NCBI GenBank assembly: GCA_964624235.1
Contig: CAZUXY010000014.1
Location: 1-64,000 of the forward strand
DNA: 64,000 nucleotides
Reading direction: 5' to 3'
Source: CAZUXY01 sp964624235
Lineage (GTDB): Bacteria; Spirochaetota; UBA4802; UBA5368
Shown: positions 37,220 through 45,558 of the stretch, one piece after another
How positions within the stretch are numbered: position 1 is the stretch's first letter
Layout of the letters: each line of letters opens with the position of its first letter
Notes under the pieces: generated by a model
Database searches by the model: none
Told to the model about the DNA's origin: nothing
The model's input: only the letters and a program-made list of their open reading frames with translations
Program-made: the position numbers and the translations under genes

Positions 37220-38395
37220 ATGGCAAAGGTAAAAGTGATGACAGTTGGCAGTTCCCAGCTCGTGGCCGATGAACTTAAGCGTGCGGCCATCGCTGTTTTC
37301 GGCGAACAGCTCGAAGCAAGTTCAAAGGGTGTGGATGACCTGAAACATGATGAAGACGCTGATCTGTTTCTCTGTCTTCCCACAAGGGTAAAGCAGGCGG
37401 CAGGGATCGTTTCAAAGGAGAAGATCGTTATACTGGAACTTATTCCTGATGCCCATTTCTATGTCGAAGTGGCAAAAATACCCGCCGGTTCACCAGTATG
37501 TATTTTCAATAACAATACTGTCCAGGCCGACAAGATCCGTGAGTACTGCGTTGAGCATGAAATCCGTAATCTGCGCTATGAGCTTATCCCCTTCACAGAA
37601 TTGCCCGATTCAGAAGTCCTTTCGAAACTGGGTAATGCCGACTTCATCATCGGTGCCTCCATCTATGTGGCGACTGGCAGCATACTCTACAGTAAATATA
37701 ATAACGCACTAAAGGATAACGTAAAAGTACTTGGAGCAAACAGAGTGCCGACCTTTGCCTCTATAAAAGACATAATGGAACGTATGACCATTATAAACTA
37801 CCAGCGCCTGCATTCTCAGCTCACCGGCATCGCAAGGGATCTTAACGATAACATGAAGGATATAACAGTAAACACCCAGCACTGCACCCTTTCTATCAAC
37901 AATATCCATTCAACGGTGGTTGAACTGAAAGAGACCATGGTCACCGAGGTCAAAAGCGCCGAGGACAGCCTGCAGCTTTCAGAACGCCTGAATGAAGCAA
38001 CCCGCAGCATCTCCGAGGTTATTGACTCAATCGAGGATATCGCCGACCAGACTCACCTGCTGGCGCTCAATGCCTCAATTGAAGCGGCACGAGCGGGAAC
38101 AGCCGGGCGGGGATTTGAAGTGGTGGCAAAGGAAGTGCGTAAACTCGCTGAAAACTCGAAGAAAATGGTGGACATGGTGCGGCGCTATGCTGAAAACATC
38201 AACAGTAACGTTGAAAGTATCATACCTTTTCTGCTGAAACTCTCCAGGGATATCAATGCAAACAAGGAAACCATGGACGTTATTACCTCGTCCTTGCAAC
38301 GTGAAACCAGTTCCATTAATAATATCGAACTTCACCTTCTGAAAATAAGCGAGACCTCGGAACTGCTCAACCGGTCCATGCTTGAGTTCGGTTGA
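37220..38395 (+). CDS. Soluble MCP-like signalling protein with PrpR_N-like sensor domain
   Basis: A 391-residue protein with no membrane segment. Residues ~1-190 form an alpha/beta domain (VKVMTVGSSQLVADELKRAA; NADFIIGASIYVATG) that may be related to the PrpR N-terminal sensor. Residues ~200-390 are coiled coil and include the methyl-accepting chemotaxis hairpin tip in EDIADQTHLLALNASIEAARAG. It should sit in the cytoplasm and act on CheA-type kinases, or on another partner if the tip has diverged. No chemotaxis genes are nearby. The ATG lacks a strong ribosome binding site. Confidence 0.75.
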   Translation: MAKVKVMTVGSSQLVADELKRAAIAVFGEQLEASSKGVDDLKHDEDADLFLCLPTRVKQAAGIVSKEKIVILELIPDAHFYVEVAKIPAGSPVCIFNNNTVQADKIREYCVEHEIRNLRYELIPFTELPDSEVLSKLGNADFIIGASIYVATGSILYSKYNNALKDNVKVLGANRVPTFASIKDIMERMTIINYQRLHSQLTGIARDLNDNMKDITVNTQHCTLSINNIHSTVVELKETMVTEVKSAEDSLQLSERLNEATRSISEVIDSIEDIADQTHLLALNASIEAARAGTAGRGFEVVAKEVRKLAENSKKMVDMVRRYAENINSNVESIIPFLLKLSRDINANKETMDVITSSLQRETSSINNIELHLLKISETSELLNRSMLEFG

Positions 38396-38429
38396 TCCGG
38401 AGCATTATCTCTTAGCCGTATCCCTGTTT

Positions 38430-38654
38430 TCAGGCCCTGGCCATGGGTTGTCCGCATTGGGGGCATCTCTGTTCATAGCAGGGAACCCCGCGCTGATGCG
38501 GCGTCTTTGCGCCGCAGGAGGGACACTGGCATTCTCCACCCGGACCTGCCGCCCTGCCACCGCCGCGTCCTCTGCCCGCCCCGGGTCCCATACCTGAGCC
38601 TTGTCCTCTCCCGTTTCCTTGTCCACGTCCACCACCATTGCTGTTGCCTGCCAT
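38430..38654 (-). CDS. Gly/Arg-rich small zinc-ribbon protein
   Basis: A 74-residue protein. The first half is almost only Gly, Arg, Asn and Gln (GGGRGQGNGRGQGSGMG), and the second half has four CxxC-type cysteines plus one more (CQCPSCG, CYEQRCPQCG), a probable zinc ribbon. Proteins like this are common in anaerobes near NifX/NafY-type or metal-handling genes. The start is fixed by AAGGAG before ATG at 38654. The base composition is skewed and GC-rich because of the Gly/Arg repeats. Confidence 0.7.
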   Translation of the reverse strand: MAGNSNGGGRGQGNGRGQGSGMGPGAGRGRGGGRAAGPGGECQCPSCGAKTPHQRGVPCYEQRCPQCGQPMARA

Positions 38655-39021
38655 TTTAAAGACTCCTTTTTCTGAATTTATTTTTTGCGCATCCCGCGAG
38701 CATTTCGTATTTACAGATCCACGCATTATAAAAAACAGGTCTGCCTTTAACCTGAGTAATAATTACTATAATATGCATCTATTATGATCATCCCCCGTAT
38801 TATGTACCAGGGATCATGAGAAACTTGTATTGAGCACACCGGCCTGAACAATAGTTATTGATGAAACCTGTCTGTATTATTATGCACTACAGTACTTTAA
38901 AGAAATTCTCATAATAGCAATTTTACTGATCCTTTGATACATGCAATACACTTTCTATCATTCCGAACTGTATATCAGTTGTTTCTTATCCTCCGTCAAT
39001 ACCGTTACAACCATTCATAAC

Positions 39022-39040
39022 GACAATGATTATCATTACT
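39022..39040. promoter_or_regulatory. Fur-like binding site
   Basis: The inner 13 bases AATGATTATCATT form a perfect 6-1-6 palindrome and differ from the classic Fur-box core only at the centre. Across 19 positions about 15 match the classic consensus. The nearest start it could control is the Gly-rich zinc-ribbon gene some 370 bases downstream on the minus strand. Confidence 0.5.
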
Positions 39041-39054
39041 GTTTAGAATATAAC

Positions 39055-39083
39055 AAAAAATCCCTTGGGTGGTCAAGGGTTTT
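39055..39083 (-). terminator. Rho-independent terminator downstream of the permease gene
   Basis: On the minus strand an A-rich left flank and the stem CCCTTG/CAAGGG with a six-base loop are followed by ATTTTTT. It lies about 140 bases after the permease stop. Confidence 0.75.
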
Positions 39084-39219
39084 AACATTTTTTAGAATTG
39101 ATGAAAACTCATCGATGTAATTAGCGGTGTAATCACTCGTCTAAAGTAAACATCGGATCCCGGTGTGAAAAATACCGGAAGGAAGAAGCATTTTACCTTT
39201 TGATACGCAGCGTCCGGAT

Positions 39220-40380
39220 TCAATCGATACTTACCATTGAACCGATCGCCATCAGGATAAATCCTGCTATCGCAACAACCTGAAAAAAAGTGCCGCCGAG
39301 TACGCCCATGGTCCAGTCTGGATTTCTGATATTGCCGTGTTTCCTCACCGCCCTGAGCACCGGTACTACCAGAATGGCCACCAGCAGCGCAATTGCACCC
39401 CCCGCGAGTCGCATGAAACCGAGAAAATCAAGCACCCCTGTAACCACCACCAGTAAAGTGGGGAGGGTTGCGACGAGCCATGAAAGCTTATCACTCCACT
39501 TGAGACGCTCTTTCAATATCACCGCCAGCGCCAGCGATATGGACCAGTATGAAGTAAGCATGGCAAGTAGTATGAAAACACTGCCCAGAACGAAAGCCCA
39601 GGGTCCGATGGTGCTTCCCCATCCGGTAATCGCCACTTTGGTCACTTCTGTCGACACACCCATGGATGTAATGGTAATCACCGCTATAATGATCAGGTTG
39701 AGTGCCATACCCGTCAGTATGGCCCAGGGGACCAGCCGTCTTTTCCAGTGCAAGCCTTCTACGGTCTGCGGAACCGAGAAAAGTGCGGAATAGGCGAACA
39801 TTATCATTCCATAGAGGGCCAGCGTTTCTTTGACATTTCCTCTTCCAAACCATTCGGCACGATAGGGCAGTCCCGCAGACCTGATAGTGAGTACCGCAAC
39901 CACGATCAGAATGGTCGCCACCGCGTATTTTTCACTGACCCCCACCGCCTTCAGACCGAAAAATACCACAAATGCCGCAATCGCATAGGTGATCAGGTGC
40001 CCTGCCCAGAGCGGTATGCGCAGCAGGTCCCGCAGTATTTCACCGCCGCCTGCAATATACGCTGAAAGGTTTGCGATAAACGCGAAGAAGATCAACACAA
40101 AGAATATCCAGGTAAACACCGCCCCTCCTTTGCCGCGGAACAGGTACGTGCCGAACAGCTCTACAATCTGACTGGAGGTTGAATCCCACATCATCATTTC
40201 CGCAATCATGAGATGGATTATGGCGCTGATGAAATAGGCGGTCAGGAGCACCACTATAAACGGTACAATTCCGGTAATTGACGCAAGATACGGGACCGCC
40301 ATAATGCCTCCACCCACACCGAAACCGGTGACAATAGCGGCCGCTTCGAGGAAGGTAAGGGTCTTTTGTTGTTGGTGCAT
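39220..40380 (-). CDS. Amino acid permease (aromatic amino acid/HAAAP-like, APC superfamily)
   Basis: A 386-residue inner-membrane protein with about eleven hydrophobic helices. The first helix is typical of the family: FLEAAAIVTGFGVGGGIMAVPY, with the unwound GxGxGI-type region that binds substrate and sodium or protons. Later SVPQTVEGL and repeated hydrophobic helices match HAAAP/aromatic amino acid permeases. The start at 40380 is chosen from AAGGAG and the position of helix 1. The transported amino acid cannot be told. Confidence 0.78.
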   Translation of the reverse strand: MHQQQKTLTFLEAAAIVTGFGVGGGIMAVPYLASITGIVPFIVVLLTAYFISAIIHLMIAEMMMWDSTSSQIVELFGTYLFRGKGGAVFTWIFFVLIFFAFIANLSAYIAGGGEILRDLLRIPLWAGHLITYAIAAFVVFFGLKAVGVSEKYAVATILIVVAVLTIRSAGLPYRAEWFGRGNVKETLALYGMIMFAYSALFSVPQTVEGLHWKRRLVPWAILTGMALNLIIIAVITITSMGVSTEVTKVAITGWGSTIGPWAFVLGSVFILLAMLTSYWSISLALAVILKERLKWSDKLSWLVATLPTLLVVVTGVLDFLGFMRLAGGAIALLVAILVVPVLRAVRKHGNIRNPDWTMGVLGGTFFQVVAIAGFILMAIGSMVSID

Positions 40381-40534
40381 TTCAGATCTCCTTTCTTTTT
40401 CTTTAATATGCGACACTCTTCATATAACTGGAAGCCACACGCAATATTTTCCGATTGACGGTCTGGGTGGAGCGATACCTCTTCTTAAAATAAAAATCAA
40501 ACTAAAAAATGACCAAGCGTTAATTACAATGGAT

Positions 40535-41764
40535 TCATCGTGAATTGCCGCCGCGGGGATCGTCCCTGTTCAGGAGGGTTGCCCTGGTTATTTTTTCACC
40601 ATAACGTTCCTTAAGTCGGTCAAGAATTTCGTCGGTGTTTTTTAAAGGAACCGGATCATTTCCGGATTCCGTCGTATTCCTTCCGAAGAGCTCAAGCTGG
40701 GTGTACTCTTCCCCGTCCGGTGCGGTAAGATTCGATATGCCCATACCAATCAGGCGGACCTTTTTCCCTTTCCGATTGAACTTTCTGTATAGTCCCAGGG
40801 CGGCGGTAAGCAAGTTCTTCATGCCATCGACAGGTTCAGGCATGGTGTGGCTGCGGGTGTAGGTCTCGAATCCTTCCAGCCTTATTTTAAGCGTCACGGT
40901 ACGTCCCTTGATCGCCGCACGCCTCACCCTCCGCCCCAGACTGTCAGCAATACCCAGAATTGTCTGTTCAATGAAATCATCAGATTCCACATCACTGTTG
41001 AAGGTTACTTCTTCGCTGAAGGATTTACGTTCGTATTCCGAATAAACCGCCCGATCATCAATACCGTTAGCCAGTTCCCACAAATGCCTGCCGTGCTTTC
41101 CGAAAGTGGCCTCGAGCATTTCCACCGGCAGTGCGGCAATATCACCGGCGGTCCTTAACCCCCTGGTGTTTAAGAGCTCAACGGTCCTTGGTCCCGCACC
41201 CCATAATCTTTTAATCGGCAGCGGATGCATAAATCCGCGCTCTTCCCCCGGCGGACAGATGGTCAAACCATCAGGTTTTTCCAAATCCGACGCGATCTTC
41301 GCGATCGACTTATTTGGTGCGATACCCACACTGGCGCCAAGTCCCGTAGATTCAAAAATCTTTTTTTTAATCGATCGGCCCAGTTCGGATGGCTGTCCGA
41401 AAAGTTTTTCAGTCCCGCTGCAGTCCAGAAATGCCTCGTCGATGCTGATCTGTTCCACCAGCGGGGAGAACCCGTGTAAAATATCCATCACCTGTTCTGA
41501 AAGTTCACTGTAACGGTGGAAACGCGGCCTCACGAAAATCCCCGACGGGCAGAGCGCGTATGCCTTTGAAATAGGCAACGCTGAATGAATTCCGAAGCGC
41601 CGCGCTTCATAAGATGAGGCGCTGACTACGCCGCGGCCCTTCCCTCCCCGCGGATCGGCCCCCACGATGACGGGCTTTCCACGGTACTCCGGAAAGTCGA
41701 GTTGTTCCACCGCGGCAAAGAAAGCGTCCATATCCACATGCACGATTACACGTTTTTCGCACAT
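40535..41764 (-). CDS. dinB: DNA polymerase IV (Y-family)
   Basis: A 409-residue translesion polymerase. Catalytic acidic residues are in VDMDAFFAAVE and SIDEAFLDC. The steric and fingers motifs VSASSYEARRFGIHS and the helix-hairpin-helix region IKRLWGAGPRTVELL are present. The little-finger domain ends with QLELFG, a beta-clamp binding motif. It copies past damaged bases. The start is set by GAGGAG before ATG 41764 and by MCEKRVIVHVDMDAF; an upstream in-frame extension is not likely to be translated. No LexA-type box was evident upstream. Confidence 0.96.
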   Translation of the reverse strand: MCEKRVIVHVDMDAFFAAVEQLDFPEYRGKPVIVGADPRGGKGRGVVSASSYEARRFGIHSALPISKAYALCPSGIFVRPRFHRYSELSEQVMDILHGFSPLVEQISIDEAFLDCSGTEKLFGQPSELGRSIKKKIFESTGLGASVGIAPNKSIAKIASDLEKPDGLTICPPGEERGFMHPLPIKRLWGAGPRTVELLNTRGLRTAGDIAALPVEMLEATFGKHGRHLWELANGIDDRAVYSEYERKSFSEEVTFNSDVESDDFIEQTILGIADSLGRRVRRAAIKGRTVTLKIRLEGFETYTRSHTMPEPVDGMKNLLTAALGLYRKFNRKGKKVRLIGMGISNLTAPDGEEYTQLELFGRNTTESGNDPVPLKNTDEILDRLKERYGEKITRATLLNRDDPRGGNSR

Positions 41765-42096
41765 GAATCTTCTCCTCAGTTCACTACTTAACATATATAT
41801 AGTTATCTTATTCCGGTCAATTAAAATACTCATCCTTTTAAAAATAAGAACTACCTTTCAGTTGGACGGTATTAACGTCTGATGACCGGTTACACAATTT
41901 CAAAACAGTCCCTTAACATTTTAATATTTGTAATTATCTAATTCCATTAACTATATTTAAATTAATAGTTATTATTTTTGTATTAAGTATATATTTTTGG
42001 AAATACCCGCCAGCCGTGATAAATATTAGCGGTATGTCTTTTTTTGTCGCGCTGCTTACATGGTAACGGAATCTATCTCCGTCATGGAGGAAAAAA

Positions 42097-43515
42097 ATGT
42101 GTTGTACTCGGGAATACATGAGTAAATGCGTTTCACCCGCCGAGGCGGTAAAATGCGTTCGATCAGGCGATGTGGTTGATTACGGTTTCTTCAACGGTAA
42201 GCCCGTCGTATGCGACCGTGCCCTGGCCGCGCGAGCTCCTGAGCTTGAGGACGTCAGCATCTATGCCGCGGTTACACTCCCGCCCGTCCCCGAAGTCATC
42301 AAATATCCCGGCAGTTTCAGCTACATGGACTGGCAATGGAGCAAACTGACGAGAATACTCCATACCCAGGTCGAGACTGCTTATTATTCGCCCATACTCT
42401 ATCATCGGGCGCCGTTTTACTTCCGCTATATCATCGACCGGGACCATGACGAAACCATCGGCCGGGGTTATCGGTCAATTTACTATCAGGACGATAAACG
42501 CGGTAAAGATGTACAATGGATCACCATCGTCCAGACGTCGCCCATGGACAAAAACGGCTTTTTCAACTTAGGACCTCAAAATTCCGAGACCTCCGCCAAA
42601 ATCGAAAGCGCCGACATCGTCATCGTTGAGATCAACCGCAACATGCCGGTATGCCTTGGAGGTAACGAGGAAGCCGTACACATTTCACGTGTCGATTACA
42701 TCGTGGAAGCTCCCGAAGATCAGGAACCGTTCGCCGTACCGGAACTGCCCCCTACGGAACTGGACGGTCAGATAGCCTCACATGTAATTGAACACATCCG
42801 CGACGGGTGCTGCATACAACTGGGGATCGGTGGAATGCCCAACATGGTGGGAAAACTCATCGCCGCATCAGACCTTAAAAACCTCGGTTGTCACACTGAG
42901 ATGTTCGTAGACGCCTATGTGGACATGATCGAATCAGGAAGGATGGACGGTTCGAAGAAGAACATAGACCGTTTCAAGGCGGCCTATACGTTCGCGATCG
43001 GTTCGAAGCGCATGTACAACTTCATTCATAATAATACCGCCCTGGCATCGTACCCGGTGGATTATACAAATGATCCCCGGATCATCGCCCGCATCGACAA
43101 TATGGTAAGCATCTGCAACGCCATACAGGTTGACTTATTCTCCCAGGTGAACGCTGAAAGCCTGGGATCGGGACAGATTTCGGGGAACGGCGGCATGTGG
43201 GATTTTGTGCTTGGTGCCCAGTGGTCGCAGGGCGGGAAGTCCTTCATTTGCCTTTCATCGACCTTCAGGGACGCGGAGGGAAAGATTCATTCAAGGATCG
43301 TACCCGGCTTTTCTCCGGGAACCACCACTACCATTCCGCGCCAGATGGTGGATTACCTCGTGACCGAATACGGTGTGGTCAGAATGACTGCCTGTCCCAC
43401 ATGGATGCGTGCCGAGAAGATCATCAGCATTGCACACCCTGATTTCAGGGATGAGCTTGTCCGGGAAGCCGAAAGAATGAAAATCTGGCGCAGAAGCAAC
43501 AGGCTGCCTGAATAA
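42097..43515 (+). CDS. Acetyl-CoA hydrolase/transferase-family CoA-transferase (4-hydroxybutyrate/butyrate type)
   Basis: A 472-residue enzyme. The CoA-binding loop QLGIGGMPNMVGK (about 241-253) is followed by the HTEM motif whose Glu (about 268) aligns with the catalytic glutamate of 4-hydroxybutyrate CoA-transferase. SQVNAESLG and the later RIVPGFSPGTTTTIPRQ match the family. It moves CoA between acetyl-CoA and an organic acid, a step used in fermentation of butyrate-like acids. It stands alone on the plus strand with GGAGG before the ATG and converges on the anti-sigma gene. The exact acid is unknown. Confidence 0.85.
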   Translation: MCCTREYMSKCVSPAEAVKCVRSGDVVDYGFFNGKPVVCDRALAARAPELEDVSIYAAVTLPPVPEVIKYPGSFSYMDWQWSKLTRILHTQVETAYYSPILYHRAPFYFRYIIDRDHDETIGRGYRSIYYQDDKRGKDVQWITIVQTSPMDKNGFFNLGPQNSETSAKIESADIVIVEINRNMPVCLGGNEEAVHISRVDYIVEAPEDQEPFAVPELPPTELDGQIASHVIEHIRDGCCIQLGIGGMPNMVGKLIAASDLKNLGCHTEMFVDAYVDMIESGRMDGSKKNIDRFKAAYTFAIGSKRMYNFIHNNTALASYPVDYTNDPRIIARIDNMVSICNAIQVDLFSQVNAESLGSGQISGNGGMWDFVLGAQWSQGGKSFICLSSTFRDAEGKIHSRIVPGFSPGTTTTIPRQMVDYLVTEYGVVRMTACPTWMRAEKIISIAHPDFRDELVREAERMKIWRRSNRLPE

Positions 43516-43521
43516 AATCAT

Positions 43522-44589
43522 TTATCGATTCCTACCGGGCCTCCCCGTCCGCCTCAACTCACGCCCTTCTTTCATCATATCGCGTTTTAATTCCCTGCTT
43601 TCCCTGAAACGTTCATGGTCACGTTCTCTATCATTAACCTTCACATCTTTTTCGTCATCGCGTTTCATGCCCGGTGTCATCCGCCCTTTTTGATAACCTT
43701 CCGAATGTTCAAAAACGAAGTGCCTCATCTGTTCTATCGACCGTGCCTTCAGCATGTCGGTATTTGATATCCTTCCCGCGCCCGCCATATCGGGAAGGCG
43801 GTACTTCAATCCAGGTTGCAGCGCCATGGCGCCGCGCCCGTACGGTCCTGTCATATCCAGGGAACCGCTGAACAGAAACACCGTCGCCTTTTCTCCGGTC
43901 ACTTCGACCATGAACCTTGTTCCCTTGCATTCCAGCGTTCCAAATGGTGTAATGCAGCTTATTACCGGACTCTTGGAGACGTGTTCTTTTACCACGACTA
44001 TCGTGCCGCCGTACATGCGATAGGCATAGCGCAGCCTTCCTGAAAATATCGATTGTCGTACTGAATCCACACCTATCTCACCAGGACCTCGTATATACAA
44101 CCGGTGGTCGCTGCCGTTAAGTTCTGCCGTCGCTCCCTGTTCGACCTTCAGCAGTAATCCCTTCCCGAACACCGACCCCTTACGGGCGGTGAATCCGTCA
44201 ATCAGAACGGTTCCCACGGTATCAGTCACCACCGGATTAAGAAATTCATTAACTGCTACACCACGAAGCATGAAAACGACCACAGACACCGCAAGCGCGG
44301 CGGCCGGCAGCATGCCCCATGCGATCTTTTTAAAATTGAACCCCCCGTTCCTCTTTAACGCTCCCCCTGATTGGGCTGCGGCCACATCTTCGATTATTCT
44401 TTCCCTTACAGCCGCGGGAAGCGCCACCCGGTTTCGATAATACGGTGCTTCCAGTGAGAGCAGCTTCTCGAAGGTTTCCCTGCAGCGGGCACAGGAATCC
44501 AGGTGTTCCCGGAAAACCGATTCCCGTGTACCATCAACTGTCCGTGCCGCAAGGGCGATGATTTCCTTTTTTGTGAGGTGTTCCTTCAT
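43522..44589 (-). CDS. FecR-domain anti-sigma factor with zinc-finger N-terminus
   Basis: A 355-residue single-pass membrane protein. The cytoplasmic N-terminus holds the anti-sigma zinc motif HLDSCARC (about 29-36). A membrane helix lies at about 90-110 (MLPAAALAVSVVVFML). The periplasmic part is FecR-like (RGPGEIGVDSVRQ; CITPFGTLECKGTRFMV). The C-terminal ~60 residues are almost only charged residues (DRERDHERFRESRELKRD). It should hold the ECF sigma factor encoded 17 bases upstream until an envelope signal arrives. Confidence 0.85.
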   Translation of the reverse strand: MKEHLTKKEIIALAARTVDGTRESVFREHLDSCARCRETFEKLLSLEAPYYRNRVALPAAVRERIIEDVAAAQSGGALKRNGGFNFKKIAWGMLPAAALAVSVVVFMLRGVAVNEFLNPVVTDTVGTVLIDGFTARKGSVFGKGLLLKVEQGATAELNGSDHRLYIRGPGEIGVDSVRQSIFSGRLRYAYRMYGGTIVVVKEHVSKSPVISCITPFGTLECKGTRFMVEVTGEKATVFLFSGSLDMTGPYGRGAMALQPGLKYRLPDMAGAGRISNTDMLKARSIEQMRHFVFEHSEGYQKGRMTPGMKRDDEKDVKVNDRERDHERFRESRELKRDMMKEGRELRRTGRPGRNR

Positions 44590-44606
44590 TATTCCCTTTA
44601 CGCCTC

Positions 44607-45161
44607 TTATCTTAAAACGATTGCAATCGTTAAAAATGCCAGCACAACAGAATTAAACGAGATAAATCCAGATTTCTCCAGCCTGTCAGCGATGATTGAA
44701 AGCGCCCGCTGCATCTCCCTTTTGGCGGTGCGCTCTGAAATTCCCAGGTTTACGGCTATATCAGTAAAACCCATCCCCAGCTCGGTACGCATGATGTAGA
44801 CGGAACTGGTGTTCCTTTTCATTCTATTCAGGGCTTCTTCAACCCCCTTTCTGATTTCCTTTTTCTCAAGTTCATCATGCACCGGATTGCCCGAAACAGG
44901 GGTATCTTCCACCGGCGCATCGACAATTCGCCGGTTTTTCCTCAGATAATCTATGGAAAGGGTGCGGGCGATGGAGTAAAGAAGTGCGCGGGGATTGAGG
45001 CGGTGGAGTACCTTTTTGCGTGAATATACCATCAGCTTCACGAACACGTCATGAAGTACGTCTTCGGCCGCCTGCTGGGATTTTACATAAGAATATATAA
45101 AGACGATGAGGTCTTTTGCGTGGCGGTCATACAGGTCGGCAATAAAATTCCTGTCATACAT
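44607..45161 (-). CDS. ECF-type sigma factor with hydrophobic C-terminal tail
   Basis: A 184-residue sigma-70 relative with region 2 (FIYSYVKSQQAAEDVLHDVFVKL, YSIARTLSIDYLRKNRR) and region 4 (VYIMRTELGMGFTDIAVNLGISERTAKREMQRA). The last ~17 residues, after KSGFISF, are strongly hydrophobic (NSVVLAFLTIAIVLR), which is unusual for a sigma factor and could tether it to the membrane. It is co-transcribed with the FecR-type anti-sigma gene and divergent from a secreted charged peptide and an outer-membrane protein, its likely targets. Confidence 0.88.
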   Translation of the reverse strand: MYDRNFIADLYDRHAKDLIVFIYSYVKSQQAAEDVLHDVFVKLMVYSRKKVLHRLNPRALLYSIARTLSIDYLRKNRRIVDAPVEDTPVSGNPVHDELEKKEIRKGVEEALNRMKRNTSSVYIMRTELGMGFTDIAVNLGISERTAKREMQRALSIIADRLEKSGFISFNSVVLAFLTIAIVLR

Positions 45162-45251
45162 GAAAAAGGTGGCCCTCTATGCGATACCGAACGTTACAGC
45201 AGTGTAGTTGCACAACACTATTACGCAAGCACTTTACCTAGGAGGTACGTT

Positions 45252-45482
45252 ATGAAAAAAATTATCGCCGTTCTTCTTCCGTTGTTCTTCACGGCTTCAG
45301 TGTCGTTTGCGGCTGAGGATGCAGTAAGGAACGAGAAGAAAACCGAAAACAAGGGTGAAACCACCAGACTCAAAAACCGTGAAAGGATTCGCGAACATCG
45401 TGAAAAGAAAGAAATGAAAAAGGAGATGAAAAGAGTCCGAAAGGAAAACCGTGAGAACCGCAAGGAAGCAGCCGGGAAATAA
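45252..45482 (+). CDS. Small secreted highly charged peptide
   Basis: A 76-residue protein with a clear signal peptide (KKIIAVLLPLFFTASVSFAAE, cleavage after SFA). The mature ~55 residues are nearly all Lys, Arg, Glu and Asn (ERIREHREKKEMKKEMKRV), a predicted single alpha helix or coiled coil. GGAGG lies six bases before the ATG. It lies 90 bases from the divergent ECF sigma gene. Its composition is strikingly like the C-terminal tail of the anti-sigma factor, and the two may interact in the periplasm. Confidence 0.75.
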   Translation: MKKIIAVLLPLFFTASVSFAAEDAVRNEKKTENKGETTRLKNRERIREHREKKEMKKEMKRVRKENRENRKEAAGK

Positions 45483-45502
45483 CCAAAAAAAGTTGCATTC
45501 GT

Positions 45503-45534
45503 GTCTCCGCAGGTGATACGCTCCCTGCGGAGAC
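45503..45534 (+). terminator. Strong intercistronic hairpin
   Basis: A perfect 11-bp stem (45503-45513 with 45524-45534; GTCTCCGCAGG at the left arm) with a ten-base loop sits between the charged peptide and the outer-membrane gene. No clear T run follows, so partial termination or mRNA stabilisation is more likely than a full stop. Confidence 0.55.
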
Positions 45535-45558
45535 CATTTCCATGAAAGGAGTTATTTC

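Larger units (their letters stand above)
38655..39219. other. Intergenic region with Fur-like box and terminator
   Basis: About 565 AT-rich bases between the zinc-ribbon gene and the permease gene, both on the minus strand. Apart from the terminator at 39055-39083 and the Fur-like box at 39022-39040, I see no gene in it. Confidence 0.5.

Noticed and set aside
37130..38790. Further TGCATA-like words near 37137 and 38773, considered as extra IclR operator sites
   Set aside because: They are isolated half sites in AT-rich spacers and lack the paired 6-1-6 form seen near 25330 and 29940.
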